A stretch of DNA of 64,000 nt from NCBI GenBank assembly GCA_014155875.1, contig JACEFZ010004149.1:24224-88223 (forward strand). Direction: 5' to 3'. This DNA is from Cepaea nemoralis. Lineage: Eukaryota; Mollusca; Gastropoda; Stylommatophora; Helicidae. This document shows, in pieces, positions 46,080 to 58,599 of the stretch (within the stretch, counting starts at the first letter, position 1; each line of letters begins with the position of its first letter). Under the pieces are notes generated by a model. The model searched no databases, was not told the DNA's origin, and worked only from the letters and a program-made list of their open reading frames with translations. Position numbers and translations under genes: made by a program.

Positions 46080-46590
46080 ATAATCATCTTGAAAAACAAA
46101 CTATCAAATTGATTTATCTAGTTTATACTTGCATACAAATGTAACTTACCAATCCTTTCAGACTGATTGTAGACATAAGATGGAGAATAAACTACCATCA
46201 AGTGTCAAGATAGAACAACCTGAAGTCTGTGTTGCTCAAGGTAAGATTAAGTACAATATAACTTAACAGTTAGTTGAATATTCTTTACAGGATGTTGCAG
46301 TTAACTCCAGCATTTATTGGCTGTTTGTGATTTACTAGATAATTCTACAATTAAGACTGTGATATTGCTTTTTGAATTGTTAAAGAATTATACCATCAAA
46401 ATCAACACAATAGCACAATGTAAATCTACTCAGACACTGGAGAAAATAAGGTCATAGGTGTGACCAAGTATCCGTCGGGATCAGTGCACAACTCTGCAGT
46501 TGAGCAGAGCAGGGAACTCTCTTGTCCTGACAATCAGAAATTGCTGTCAAGGCAGAGGTAAAAGACCCCTGTGGGAATATGGAAGATGAA
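46080..46590. other. no recognised gene
   Basis: Nothing supported except 46283-46316, which resembles 15031-15063. Confidence 0.4.
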
Positions 46591-46599
46591 GGAAAATCA

Positions 46600-47900
46600 C
46601 TACATTATCTTCCCAAGACAGGTTTAAAATAGGAACATGGAATGTCAGGACATAGTTGAGATAGGAAAGTACATAATGTAATAAAAGAAATGAAAACTAT
46701 GAAGATTAATATTCTAGGCATGAGTGAGATAAGGTGGATGATATCTGGAAAGTAATAACAAACGCACACTAATTTGTTCAGGAGGTAATACATACAGAAA
46801 AGGAGTAGGACTAATATTGTATGAGGAAACAGCTAAATCAATTAATGGATATTGGATTAAATAAGATAGTTATCATTGTCAAATCAAGAGATATAAATAT
46901 TATACAAGTGTAGGTACCAAAAACAAGCAGTACTGAAGTGGAATTACAAACAAGTTATGAAAATGTAGAAATGGCGACAGGGGTGGAAAATTTAAACATG
47001 ATTCAGGAGCTAGCCCTTTTTCTCAGGAGCCAGCATATGTTTTTAACACAGGCTAAAGACAATATGAATCAATCTCAGATAAAGCTACATATTTTGAAAT
47101 GAGCCAGTGTCCGTTATGGAGGCCTAGTCAAAGATATCACTGTGAGAACACTTAAGTTATTCACACATCTCTAGTAGCCAGAAATGTAGAAGATATAAAT
47201 GGAGTCATCATTGGAGGACGAAACATCAATAACATTAGATATGCAGATGATGCAGTAGTTGCAGACAACGAGCAGGATCTGCAAAAATTAGTAGATGCGG
47301 TTGTTTCACACAGTGAACAACTAGGGTTAGAATTGTCAGAAGACACAGATTATGGTCGTCACTAGAAAGAACGAAATACCACAATGTAATATACAAGTAA
47401 ATGGGAATATTCTTCAACGAGTGAATCTGTACAATTATCTCGGAACAGTAATAACATCTGATGGGAGATGCCTTGAAGAGATTAGAACAAGAATCACCAT
47501 GGTGAAAGTAGCCTTTAGCAAGATGAAAAACAAACTGACCAATACAAAATGTCAATTGAAATGAGAAAAAGTGTTGAGGTGCTACATAGAGCCTGTACTT
47601 TTGTATGGATGTGAAGCTTGGACAATGAGCAGCCAAGCTGAAAAACATCTAATGGATGTGGAAATGTGGTTTCTGAGGAGAATGCAAAGAATTCCATGGA
47701 CAGACAGAAAAACCAATAACCAAGTACTACAAGAAACATATGAAAATTGTAAATTGATTAGAGAAATTAGACGTAGACCGTCAAAATTCTTTGGACATGT
47801 TATGAGAAGAAATAAATTGGAGAACTTGGTGACAGCTGGCAAGATTGAGGGGAAGACAGAGAAGTAAATACCATAATGGCTTGACCATGTGGCAGGTCGA
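46600..47900 (+). pseudogene. RTE-like LINE with internal deletion
   Basis: The start of the endonuclease (FKIGTWNVRT, near 46620) and an ILGMSEIRWM block (46711-46740) are followed after a gap by NNIRYADDA (47230). The MVVTRKNEIPQCNIQVNGNI block follows at 47352, with EMWFLRRMQRIPWTDRKTN (47660) and FGHVMRRNKLENL (47790). Most of the palm is missing and stops are present. This is the only copy in the window that retains an endonuclease remnant. Confidence 0.82.
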
Positions 47901-50440
47901 GACAAGAACACTGAGCTGATCCACCACTCTGGTGATCAAGTGCAATGGCGAGTCATGACTGCTCACACTTACCAGTATTGGCACATTATGGATGGAGTAG
48001 CCGGCACTTGTTGCATCTTCCAATGGCACAATAGAAATGTCTCCTTCACTTTCATGTCTCTGATAAAATAAATATATGTCACAGGAGGAAGAATATCAAG
48101 GACAGGAAGATGTAATTTCCTATACTTAGGTGCTCAAAGACAAAGAAGCGCAACACTGACTTTTAATGGGCCAGAGAAGAAAAGGACAATAAGAAGAAGT
48201 AGAGAGAGAGAGCACTATATATATTCTCCTCAGTTAACAAGAAAAGGGATAGAATTAGACAGAAGATTCCAGGAGTTCTTAGGGCGGGGGATATACTGTT
48301 GTATACCCCAGACAAAAGATTACACTGCTGGACTGTAACAGGATCAATGAGTTTACACAACAAACTACAGACTAAACAAAACAAATTAAGAACAACAAAA
48401 TTAGGCTTTTATTGACAGAACTGCATGATTCAGGGACAAACAGGCATCCTGACATGTCACATAACTGACATATACAGAAATGGGAACCTATGTTCCCACA
48501 GTAATCACTGCTGCCTAACATCGCTATGTACATGACTAGATACCCATCTCCACAAACCAACAAGGACATGGCAACAACAGAGCCTCAACGTAAACAACGG
48601 TAACAGCAGGCATGGACTCTCTATTGTAATCATCTCAGGACTCATGGACAGTCGGTACATACAGAAATGGGAATCTGAAATCCCACAGTTAGAGATAACT
48701 GCTGCCTAGCACTGACTACAGGGGCGGTCTCTGAATGACAGTGAAACCTCAACCACGTTCAGTTGAGTCGAAGGGCACCCTCAGTACCCACATCACATAG
48801 GCCGACTGGGACCAGATACAGCAAAGAGCCATAACATAACGAATAACAGAACTATAACTCTAACAGCAGAGATATAGTGGCATAAACAGGTATACGAATG
48901 GGGATGTGAGTGGCCTACGACATTAACCAGAGCTGGGGCTCAAGTTTGCTCTACAACCACAACCATGGCCAGGGGTCACTACCTAGTCCAGTGACTGGGG
49001 AGGGCTGGTTAAAGCCTCCCTGTTTGATCGTATCTACATCTCTACAGCGATCTACCTAATTGCTCCTTCGGTCACGGTTGTTCTAGTTGAAGAGACCGGG
49101 AAACTGACACGCACCTCTATTTATCAGTGTGTTCCAGAGCGACTTCCCGTCATACCCCGGGGCACTGCAGGGGATGCTGGTATTGGTAACATCACTACCC
49201 TGTGTCGTATCAGGCTGTCACATATATAATAGTATATAATGTATGGTAACAGCCCCTCATCATCAGATCTGTCTGCATCTTCATCAAATAAGATACTGAC
49301 AAATGGTTTTGCTTTATTTCAATATCAAATCTTCACGACGATATGAGGCAATATAAACAATTAATTCTCTACAGTTGTTATTTTAAACTTCTTTGAATCA
49401 ATTACATTAAGCTTGGTTAACAATGCCACCAAACTTTCAAAATCAGTGTAGACTCTGTAATTGTTGGCAATACAGTACAATGCCATGAAATGTACATTCA
49501 CATGTTACAGCATATTAGCATCCATGTTTTTCCCCCCTCTCACTTTGCTAAAGGAGCACATTCAGGATTCTTCTTTGTACTTTCAGCCTTCTGACACTTG
49601 AAGTGCATATAGTCTAATCTCTTTTCTCATTATCTATACATTTATCATTCATGACATGTCCCTACTTTCAATCTCTATCAAGTAGATGTGTCACAGAAAA
49701 CAAATTAGACCACAATTCTAATCTAACAGACTGATGCTCCTACATAGTCATCTAAGAATTATACAAAGGGAATACAGCCTGTTCTGTGAACTGCATTAAT
49801 TCAGGATTTGACATAATTATCATACTTAGTACTGAACAGAATTATTCACTACTGAGAATGTTCATATGATAGAGTAGTAACTACACACATTTCAAGGTGA
49901 GGAATAGTATAGTGAAGTAGAGGATAGCCCACATTGACTGTGAATGACCTTTGTCACATGTGGCGGGGTTACTGGCAACGTGTAAAGTTGCAATATTATT
50001 ATAATTGAAATTATAAATTACTCTTAGTAATCAAACATTTCATTTCTTGTGGGACATTAGCATTAAAATATTATTAATCATATTAATACATAATTATATA
50101 TCTGAAGTATCTCATCCTTGGGATATGTTAACACAGCATGGTTGGTCACAAATGCCTGTGTGTAAATTATACTAAGTCTGACATCGACTCCATTTTCCAC
50201 TATATGAATTTGCCCGGATAATCTTGATGCAATTCCTCCTTCATCGTAATGCAATGTTCTTTTCTTTAAATATTCAGCTAGACAGCTTTGAACATAATAT
50301 TCTATACAAATTTACTTTCTGAAGTGTCCCATGTTGTCCTTGCATTGGTAATTCGTACCACAATTGCAACATATATTATTTAAAACTCATGTATCTGAAT
50401 TCAGCAATATTATACAAAATTGACAACATACCCTGTTTTA
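47901..50440. other. long stretch without recognised gene
   Basis: The LINE 3' end reaches about 47990. A diverged duplication about 200 bp apart (48423-48525 and 48627-48717) shares ATACAGAAATGGGAA and CACTGCTGCCTA-type blocks. The remainder is AT-rich with no supported feature. Confidence 0.45.
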
Positions 50441-50445
50441 CAGGA

Positions 50446-50862
50446 TCAAACACCTTCTATACGGTCATTCAGGGCCTTTACTAAACTTTTATAAATGGTG
50501 GCCTTTACTAAACTTTTATAAATGGTGGCTAAAATGGCATGATCCATGGGCTGCCCATTTGCAGGGGGTGCAGTGCCAGCCAGTTTATCAGCTCGTTCAT
50601 TTCCCTCGACTCCCGCATGTCCTGGGATGAAGATGAAGGTGACTTTACGGACAACAGACTTCTGCAGCGACTCAGTCCACTGTCTACGTACAGATCCAGC
50701 TTTGACCTTCTGAATCATCATGCTCATTGAATCACTTAGTACATACTTGTTGGTATAATGCTGTGATTCTAGCCATATGAAAGCCTGTGTTACTGCCATC
50801 ACTTCCATCGAGGTAGTGTACCTCAATTTGAAAAAGTACTGGTGTTCGTCTAGAGTCAATTG
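50446..50862 (-). pseudogene. LINE RNase H fragment
   Basis: Contains MEVMAVTQAFIWLES, YVLSDSMSMM and PGHAGVEGNERADKLAGTAP, the Glu, Asp and terminal motifs of the domain. A direct duplication of about 27 bp (CTTTACTAAACTTTTATAAA, 50476-50526) adds a repeated KATIYKSLV near its end. No polymerase is attached. Confidence 0.75.
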
Positions 50863-51419
50863 GCACCCCGGCGGACTGGCTACTTTGAGCAGAATAATTG
50901 ATCTCAGCTGTGTGACCCCCTAGCCAATTTCCACAGCTAGATGTCTGTTGCTATTGCACCAGTTTGCTTCTGCTGAGCCAAACTCAAACTCCCTGATTTT
51001 GGTGTAGCATAATAATCATATTTATACAGCTAATTACGTAAATTATCACAATTAATGTAGCATAGGCAAGAGTAGACGGATTACTCAAGGATTTGCAACA
51101 AGTACCCTGTTTTATTTACTTGCACCGGTCAATTTATTATGTTTTCTTTCGTGGTTGTTAGGTTTCTTGGCAAGTTTTGCAGAAGGTAGTTTGCTTTCCC
51201 TCTGGGCCACAGAGTGCAGACCAAAACCAACAAACTGTCAGCTGCTCTCGTAATCCATCCACAACTTGCTTCCATGGCTTCATGTAACCCTGATGTGGGG
51301 AGGGGATAAATAGGTACCACCATGCCTTAGGATGTCCATAGGCTAACAGAGGAAAGGAGTTGTCTTACATCTCTTTTCAGAAGGGGATACCTCTACCCTG
51401 CTAACCACAGTATTGAAAT

Positions 51420-51650
51420 ATGGTATATGACCAAATGATTTGAAGAGAACTATCTTCATTTTAATACCAAAAAAAAGGTAACCAGAAATTATGCACCAAC
51501 TATAGAACTATTGCCCTGATCAGGCATGGAAAGTAAAATTCTATTAAAAACCATAATACGATGATTTCATAAGAAAATAGAAGAGATTAATGTGGTTCAA
51601 GCTGGATTCAAGAGATTACATACTCAACAGGCATATAATAATAGAGAAGT
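51420..51650 (+). pseudogene. LINE reverse transcriptase fragment
   Basis: Across frames it reads PNDLKRTIFILIPKK, NYRTIALI and VVQAGFKR-like pieces, matching the fingers region of LINE polymerases. Frames are broken and the fragment ends in the minisatellite at 51661. Confidence 0.6.
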
Positions 51651-51660
51651 GTAGAGGTCA

Positions 51661-51930
51661 TCATGATATTAGATCATACATCAATTTATATCATACATCA
51701 GCTTAGAACATACATCAGCTTAGAACATACATCAGCTTAGAACATACATCAGCTTATAGCATCATGAACTTAGATCATACATCAGCCTAGTTCGTACATC
51801 AGCTTATATCATGATGAGCCTAGATCATGCATAAGCTTAGATCATCATGAACTTCGATCATATATCTGTTTATATCATACATCAGCTTAGAACATACAAC
51901 AGCCTAGATCATACATAAGCTTAGAATATA
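51661..51930 (+). repeat. 17-bp minisatellite
   Basis: About fifteen units related to AACATACATCAGCTTAG, with perfect copies at about 51700-51755 and diverged ones on both sides. It is unrelated in sequence to the large satellite although the unit length is the same. Confidence 0.9.
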
Positions 51931-51952
51931 CAAGGGGTGGTCTATAAGTAAT
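51931..51952 (-). mobile_element. left terminus of a split mariner
   Basis: A mariner-like end, CAAGGGGTGGTCTATAAGTA, preceded by TA. Its continuation lies at 60630, after element C. The split is exactly at the GTAAT target duplication of C. Confidence 0.6.
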
Positions 51953-52621
51953 TGTCAAGGTGTTAGACTCTAGTAGAACAGACTAGTGACAGGAGAGGGG
52001 CAAGGACTGAGAGGACAGAGAGACAGGACCTCTATAAAGGTATAGACAGAATAGAGACAGCACCCAAGCTAGGACTTAAGAACAGTTATAAGATCAGACT
52101 CGGGTGGGGACACTAACGTGTCAAAATTAGGACAACAGAGGGACCAACCCCGGGAACAGGGGATGGGTACATTAGGTCACGGGGAATACCGTGACAACAT
52201 AAACTATAATAAGACATTAGGGGGTAACCAGTACTAAGACGACAGTACTGCGTGCAAAGAGAACAGCACGCAGAGTTGCTGACCGCACAAAGGATTTTGA
52301 CCACGTAGGCAAGGACAGACTGAGCTGCTTCAGACAGCGACGAGATGGCTTTCCTACTGGACGTAGTGTTTTTCTGAAGCCATTATCTATTGTTGTGAAC
52401 GCATGCGATCTTAAAGAGAGAGTGATCATGTTTGATGAAATGTATATATATATTGTGTGACAATCAGTGTATTGATTTGACAGGCAGATAACGCCTTGTT
52501 GCAAAGGTATGAGTGTCAGGCTTGCCTGAAGTAAAATCCGTGTAAAACATCTGTACGAGCTGAAGTTATATTTGAGGTACGGATGATGTTGCCTGAATGC
52601 GAGTAACGCAGGACTGTGACA
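51953..52621 (+). repeat. left LTR of element C
   Basis: 669 bp, TGTCAAGG to CTGTGACA. It is the inverse of 59953-60624 with several substitutions and small indels. Confidence 0.85.
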
Positions 52622-52656
52622 GGCAATGTGCAATGCTATAACAATTCTATAGTTAC

Positions 52657-53400
52657 TGACATAAGCCTGGGTCATTGACATTGAGGTGAGTGACCGGGCA
52701 TGAGGAAGAATGGAGGTGAGAGTGGGAGACAGTAAAGTGACTGACCTGGCTATGAGAAAACAGCCAGTCCTGAGAAATAAAATAGTGAGGGTAGAGGAAA
52801 AAAAACCCTAGGAGGGATGGGGGGAGAGATAGTGTATTTGTGTGTGAAGTCAAGGGACTTCGGACAGTTAATGTGTAGATGCCGAACTGGTCGGTATTCT
52901 AAGGAGAAGCGGAGTTAGAGATCTCCGTGTTGTGTTGTTCTCCTAGTTGTGAAGACAGGCCTGAACCAGAGTGGGTTCTATAGTTGAGCAGTGGCTCCGA
53001 CCCAATGTGTGGGTTGTATTGTAGGAGATCCAGCCGTGGATAGTAGCTGGAGTACCTGTCTTGTGGAGGTTGATATGAAGCAGGCTTGAGAAGGCATTGA
53101 TGTGTGCTGGTTAAATTGTGAGGAGGATATTTATATTCTATGGATTACATTATTTCTGGATGTATAAACATGTTCCGTCTGTCCGTCTTATTTCTGTAAT
53201 AAAGGATTATGTGCGCCAACGGAATCTTGTTGAATGACTGGTGAATATGCACTTCTGGGGTGAGTTATATTGCAAGACAGTCAGATATCTCCATTGACAC
53301 ACCATGAGTATCGTTACCTAGACAACGACCATCACACGACAATATCACGCAAAGACCATCAAGAACATCGAGCACTGATCATAAAGAACAACGTGTGACA
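52657..53400 (+). repeat. 5' LTR of element B
   Basis: 744 bp, TGACATAAGCC to GTGTGACA. An ATAAAGG signal lies near 53200 in the probable R region. Confidence 0.9.
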
Positions 53401-55860
53401 TCTGGGAGCTCGTCGCTTAGTAAGGAGTATCTGGAAGGCTACGTACGGTCAAGAGCATGATAGACATTGTTGTCATTCTGAGATATCTGTGGGCTCTTCG
53501 CTGAGAAAGGAGTATTATCTGGTGACTTCGTTCCATCAAACTAGTAAACCCTTGACAATTTGGATTGTGCGGCTTCAAGAGGGTAATGTGAACTCTTTGT
53601 GTGTGCGCCAGATAATTCACACAGGCAGACGGGAGTAAAAACTCAAGCTAGCAGACAGTTCAAGTGAAGTTCACGACAGGTAAATTGGATACCAGACAGT
53701 AGTGCTCAAGCTAATGAAAAACCAGGATTAATCCAGAAGGGAGTGGGGGTATCGAGCGTGGGTGTGTGGAAGACGCCACATCGAGGAAAAACTGTCAGCG
53801 GGCTAGAGATCAACCGGCAGAGTCGACTACGGTGACAGGGGAGTCACGAGTCAAAACAGCGGCACACAAAAGTCTGCGTGGCGAGACGAGCTGGACATTA
53901 TCCTGTCGGTGATAAGGACAGGATTGAACCAAAGATTGAAGACAGCGAGCAATTTCGTCTCAACATCGTGTGTGTGGTGAGAATTTTGCGTGTGTGGGCG
54001 AGACAAGTGCACTGTGTGTTCGCAGGTCGACAATTTAAGATTGATCGACGCAGCAAATAGGACAGGTGGAGACACCAGCGTCCAGGTACCGGGGAAGTAC
54101 ATGTTTGGAAAACAGAGAAAATTGACATTTCTGAATCACCGGGAGGGGTGACAAAAAGTGGGTGGAAACAAGAACCCTACCGCCAGAGTTGGGGAGGGTT
54201 AATGGTGTAAAGTGTATTTTCCACGGAGTTATGAGAGCAGCCGGGCGGGGCTGAGAGGTTGGGTGCAAAGTTTTTTTTTGTATGACGGAAAAGTGTCCGG
54301 TCATTTTACAGACAATCATTGTGGATTATTGTGACAAAGAAGACTGAGGTACTGACTTGAGGTGTCCGGCAAGGTCAAGGTTGGGGACAGTGGAAAGTTA
54401 CTGGGATTTTCCACAGGAGATCTGGATAAACATTGTTGTTTTGAAAGAAAGCCAGACTTGATGTTTCGTCTTTGTTCAAGCCTTTGTCATCATTATTCTG
54501 TTATGAGCAAACAGTTTTAACTTATCGTCATCGCAACCATGGTCGTTTTTCTTTGCCAATAAGGATCTATATATCCAAGTTTAAAGCGCTGAACATTGGC
54601 TGCCATTCTCTTTTTCTTTTTGGTGAATCTTGTCGGGTAACGGAAATCCATAACATTTATGATACAGCAAAGCACCATCTCTGCAACGAAAGTAACAACA
54701 TATCGAAAGAACACTTTGGATTATTACTGTGGTGCCACCATGTACAGAGAAAGTACAATAACGTTACTGACTGTGTCGAGACAGAACAGTTTGGATATCA
54801 CTATCATCTTCAACTTTTGTCGACAGTTGGAACTTGTGATCACCACGCGAATTCAGGAACCACTCAACAAAACAACAAGTCGCTTTGAAATCTAGCGTCG
54901 TAAACATTTAGGAGAATTTAACACAGACATTTCCAGCATATTGTGAAAAACTATTAAAACGAACAAAAATGTTAGTGACTGAATAAAAAGAACTTGTGGC
55001 GACGGATTAATAGGCACATATTTGTCAGCCAACAAGTTGGACATTTTGTTTGCTGCTCATTGTCTTATAAATATTGTTTTCGGTTGTTAAGCTATTACTT
55101 GTATGTGGTCCGGTGTTTGTCAGGTGTAGGGGATTTTTGGGGTGTTTCTCGAGAGTCGGGATACAGCACAATAATTTATTTTTCTTTCTGGTGCTTACGA
55201 TATTTTTGTAAGGAAAACGTTAATGAGTTAACGTGTCGTGCAGTGGCATTGGAATAGTCCTAACCAATATCTAGAGCCGAGTTGTCTGACGTCAGATTTC
55301 TGTATATTTTTATGCTATAATTTTTTTTCCCTTCTCTTTCTTCTTTTCGTTATTTTTACATATGATATTTGTTGTGGTCGGATATATGTTATTATTGTGA
55401 TCTTTTGTCATGTCCGCTGTCTAGGGGTCTTTGTCAGTTTATATTTATATATTACTCGCACTGTGGATGTCCCTACACAAGCTTGTGGTTGTTACTGTGG
55501 TTTATTTCTGTGTAATCATCGTCTCCGTGTACTCAGCTTGTGAAGTCTAGCATTGGATAGTCATCACTTAGTTTTATCATCCATGTGTTTGTATATGTAT
55601 TTATATGTATGTTTAACAATATTTCCAGGGACTTTATGAACTTGTGGTCATAGATATATATACGAGGGAGTATAGGTGATACTTCCCCCCTCACTACCTA
55701 GTGCTTATAGAGTGACTGGGTGAGTACAGAGTGATATTTTAGCACTACGAATTTACGTACACAGGGAGTGCTGGCGTACGTAGAGAAGTGACACAGACTA
55801 GCAGCAGAGTCTGTACATTTATAGGTGGCTGATTGACAGCAACGTGTCCATAAGTACAAG
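53401..55860 (+). other. leader of element B
   Basis: Begins TC then TGGGAGCTCGTC, which resembles the site for a tRNA-Pro primer for its first dozen bases. A related segment recurs about 80 bp later (TGTGGGCTCTTCGCTGAG, 53484). The rest is non-coding as far as I can see; the short frames have no domain. Confidence 0.6.
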
Positions 55861-57408
55861 ATGCCTACTTTAATGGACTATATTGAAGCAGGGGAACGGA
55901 TAGGCCTGAAAGGTAAAGAGTTACAGGAGTATGCCGAAGCAAAAGAACAAAAACAGACGGAAAGAGAGGAGAGGCATAATGAACGCGAGGCAAAGCGTCT
56001 ACAGGAAGAGAAAGAGAAACAAGTGAAACTAGCTGAAATGGAAAACAAACGTCTACAGGAAGTAAAGTTAGCTGAAATGGAAAACAAACGTCTACAGGAA
56101 GTAAAGTTAGCTGAAATAGAAAACAAGCATCTACAGGAAGAGAGAGAGACACAAATGGAACTTGAAAAGTTAAAACAAACAAATGCGGTGGAAATCGAGA
56201 AAGAGAAGATTAAGATGGAAGCGGAAATTGCTCTCAAAAAATTAGAACTATCTTCAAAAAGTCAAAGTGAGGAAAGCAGAAGACCGTCGCAGTCGTCACA
56301 GCGATTGAGACTGCCATACTTTACGGACCGGGATTGTCTTGAGGCCTATCTTTCGAGATTCGAATCATCTGTGAAAACTCTAGGGATCCCGGAAGCAGAA
56401 TATGGGATGCGACTTGGCGAGTTTCTTATGGGCAAGGCACTAGACACCATGTTCAATTTACCTGTAGAAGAAAGAAACAACTACACTATCTTACGTCAAT
56501 GTTTGCTGACAAAGTTCCAACTAACTGAACATGGATATAGAACAAAGTTTAGACAGTTAGTGCCAGAGACAAATCAAGATTTCGCAGATTTTATTAACAC
56601 TGTAAAGAATACATTTAACAAATGGATGGAGCTTGCAGAAGTAGGGAAAGATTTTAATAAATTAGTAGATCTAATGTTAAGAGACAAGGTAGTATCTGCA
56701 TGCAATTCTAATTTAGTGGCGTTCTTTGAGGAACGGAAGCCAAAGGACATAGACACAATGTCTCAGTTAGGGCAAAACTATATGACTGCACATCCTAACA
56801 GTTCTATTGGGAAACTAATGAGTGAGGAAATAGTCTGTGCAGCGTACACTAAACAGGACCAGAATCCAGTCATCAGACCAAGGGCGAAAAGTGTGGATTC
56901 AGCACAGAAAGGTGAGCAGCAAGAACTTCAAGATAATGGTTTCCAAGGAAACAATGTTGGTAGAGTAGGACGGTACCCATATAGAAGAGGGAACTTCCAG
57001 AGACGTCAAAATTATGCCGGATGTTGGAATTGTGGGAGCTGGAGACACAAGGCAGCACAGTGTGATGCACAACCATCAGATGGACTAACAAACAACAGTA
57101 AAAGGGAGATCACTTGTTTCAAATGTGGAAGAAAAGGGCATTTCAGCCATCAATGTAGGATGAGAGAAACAGAGCACTCAAATGCAGCGCAAGTAGTTGA
57201 GACGCTGAACAATGAAGAATGTAGTGGGTGCAAACCTCTTTTTGTAAAAGACAGTCAGCCAGTCCTAATATGTGGTCACACAGTTAAAGCAGGATCAGCA
57301 GTACATGAAGGAGGAAGTCTGAAGATGCATCATGGGTTTGTTAATGATAGGCCAGCGTTAACAATTAGGGATTCCGGATGTACGTCTATCGGAGTGAGGA
57401 GAAGTTAA
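55861..57408 (+). CDS. Gag polyprotein of element B (515 aa) entering protease
   Basis: Residues 1-140 are a highly charged coiled coil containing a 13-residue repeat VKLAEMENKRLQE in about three copies. Residues about 150-330 form the capsid-like domain (YLSRFESSVKTLGIPEAEYG, LLTKFQLTEHGYRTKFRQL, DFADFINTVKNTF). Two CCHC knuckles follow: CWNCGSWRHKAAQC near residue 390 and CFKCGRKGHFSHQC near 420. The frame ends in the protease at RDSGCTSIG and stops shortly after. The start MPTLMDYIEAG is the first Met after the leader. The same layout as the gag of element A supports common descent. Confidence 0.9.
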   Translation: MPTLMDYIEAGERIGLKGKELQEYAEAKEQKQTEREERHNEREAKRLQEEKEKQVKLAEMENKRLQEVKLAEMENKRLQEVKLAEIENKHLQEERETQMELEKLKQTNAVEIEKEKIKMEAEIALKKLELSSKSQSEESRRPSQSSQRLRLPYFTDRDCLEAYLSRFESSVKTLGIPEAEYGMRLGEFLMGKALDTMFNLPVEERNNYTILRQCLLTKFQLTEHGYRTKFRQLVPETNQDFADFINTVKNTFNKWMELAEVGKDFNKLVDLMLRDKVVSACNSNLVAFFEERKPKDIDTMSQLGQNYMTAHPNSSIGKLMSEEIVCAAYTKQDQNPVIRPRAKSVDSAQKGEQQELQDNGFQGNNVGRVGRYPYRRGNFQRRQNYAGCWNCGSWRHKAAQCDAQPSDGLTNNSKREITCFKCGRKGHFSHQCRMRETEHSNAAQVVETLNNEECSGCKPLFVKDSQPVLICGHTVKAGSAVHEGGSLKMHHGFVNDRPALTIRDSGCTSIGVRRS

Positions 57409-57914
57409 TAGATCCCTCGGATTATACAGGGAAAAAGATTAGATGCATAACATTCAACGGCACAGTAGAGTTCTACCCATTAGCCATAATAACAGTAAAA
57501 ACACCATATATCACTGGAAGAGTGACAGCGTGTGTTTTGGACTCACCAGTGGCTGATTTGATCATAGGAAATGTTATAGGAGTTAAAGATTGTACAGAAG
57601 AGGAAGTAGTTTATTGGGACCAAAAATATAGTGTAAGCAGTAATGAGGTAGTTACCACAAGAGAACCTAAATTAGAGAGTATAACTGAGGTAGAAGAGGC
57701 ACTTGAAGTAGACACAGGAACTCAGGACAAGGATAGTACGGTTGAGCAGATGAGAATGGATCCCAAATATAGTGCTAGTGACTCCCAAAGACAAGATACT
57801 ACTCTGAACAAATGTTTCCAAGGGTGTAGTAGAGTAGAAAATAGTCAGTCAGGGAAGGGTAGATGGTGCTTCGAGAGGAATAACAATGTTCTCACTCGCC
57901 AGCTTTTCAGATAG
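57378..57914 (+). pseudogene. protease remainder of element B, -1 frame
   Basis: It overlaps the gag frame and continues the protease in the -1 frame: ITGRVTACVLDSPVADLIIG, matching the SGRVTCALLDNPCCDLLIG block of element A. In A the two halves lie in one frame, so the break near 57400 looks like a one-base loss. A programmed shift is possible, but I saw no slippery heptamer and pseudoknot. After about residue 80 no domain is recognised. Confidence 0.72.
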
Positions 57915-58599
57915 TGGAACTGCACGTGGGCAAGGAGCAGTACCTTTAGCACACAGAGACCGATATACTAGAACAGCTCAGGATAGGGCATGTGCAGGGC
58001 ACATAGGCATAAGGCGTATGCAGCAGAAAGCAAGGTGCCAGATATATGGGCCAAGATTGAATAAAGAGTTCAGACTAAACAGAGACTCAAGTGTAACGGT
58101 GCAATATGCAGATAGGAAAGTTGAGTCAGGTCAAAAGAATGTTCGCGACATTACTGACCCAGGGCTAGGGATATCAGACAGATGTTGTAACTGTAGAGGT
58201 ACCATGAGTCATGGGTACATGAAAGGTAGACACAGCATCGACAGGAATCAGAGGAGGGTTAATGCAAGAACAGAACCACCTGATATAGGGTCGGTACACA
58301 TATAGTATGTTGGGGTCGTGAAGTAGTAAGAGACCTGTGGGTACATAAGTATAATGCTTGTCTATGATGTATTATTATTATGTGATGTATTAGTTCATGC
58401 ATTGGTACACAAGATAGAAAGATGGTTGTTTGTATTTATGTGAGTGTACTATGAACATTTGATGTATTATTTAGGATGGTAGCTGAAGTGAGGTGGAGCC
58501 ATACTTAGGGCTACCCAGGCAATATGTCTGAGTCACATGTTTAGTAAGTTTTAGTCTCCCAATATTTGAAAACGAAGTTTTCTTTTAAGAGGGGGGTGA
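57915..58599 (+). other. 3' interior of element B, no pol
   Basis: Contains one 139-codon frame without polymerase or integrase motifs. The polypurine tract AAGAGGGGGGTGA lies at 58587-58599, against the 3' LTR. Confidence 0.65.

Noticed and set aside
52217..52681. 154-codon minus-strand frame and its counterpart at 59941-60195 as a gene pair
   Set aside because: Both lie inside the inverted LTR copies and match only because the LTRs match; no domain.
54472..54888. 138-codon frame in the leader of element B
   Set aside because: No domain; no sign that it is an extra gene of the element.
57378..57420. Programmed -1 frameshift between gag and protease in element B
   Set aside because: No slippery heptamer with a downstream structure was seen, and the homologous element A has the region in one frame.
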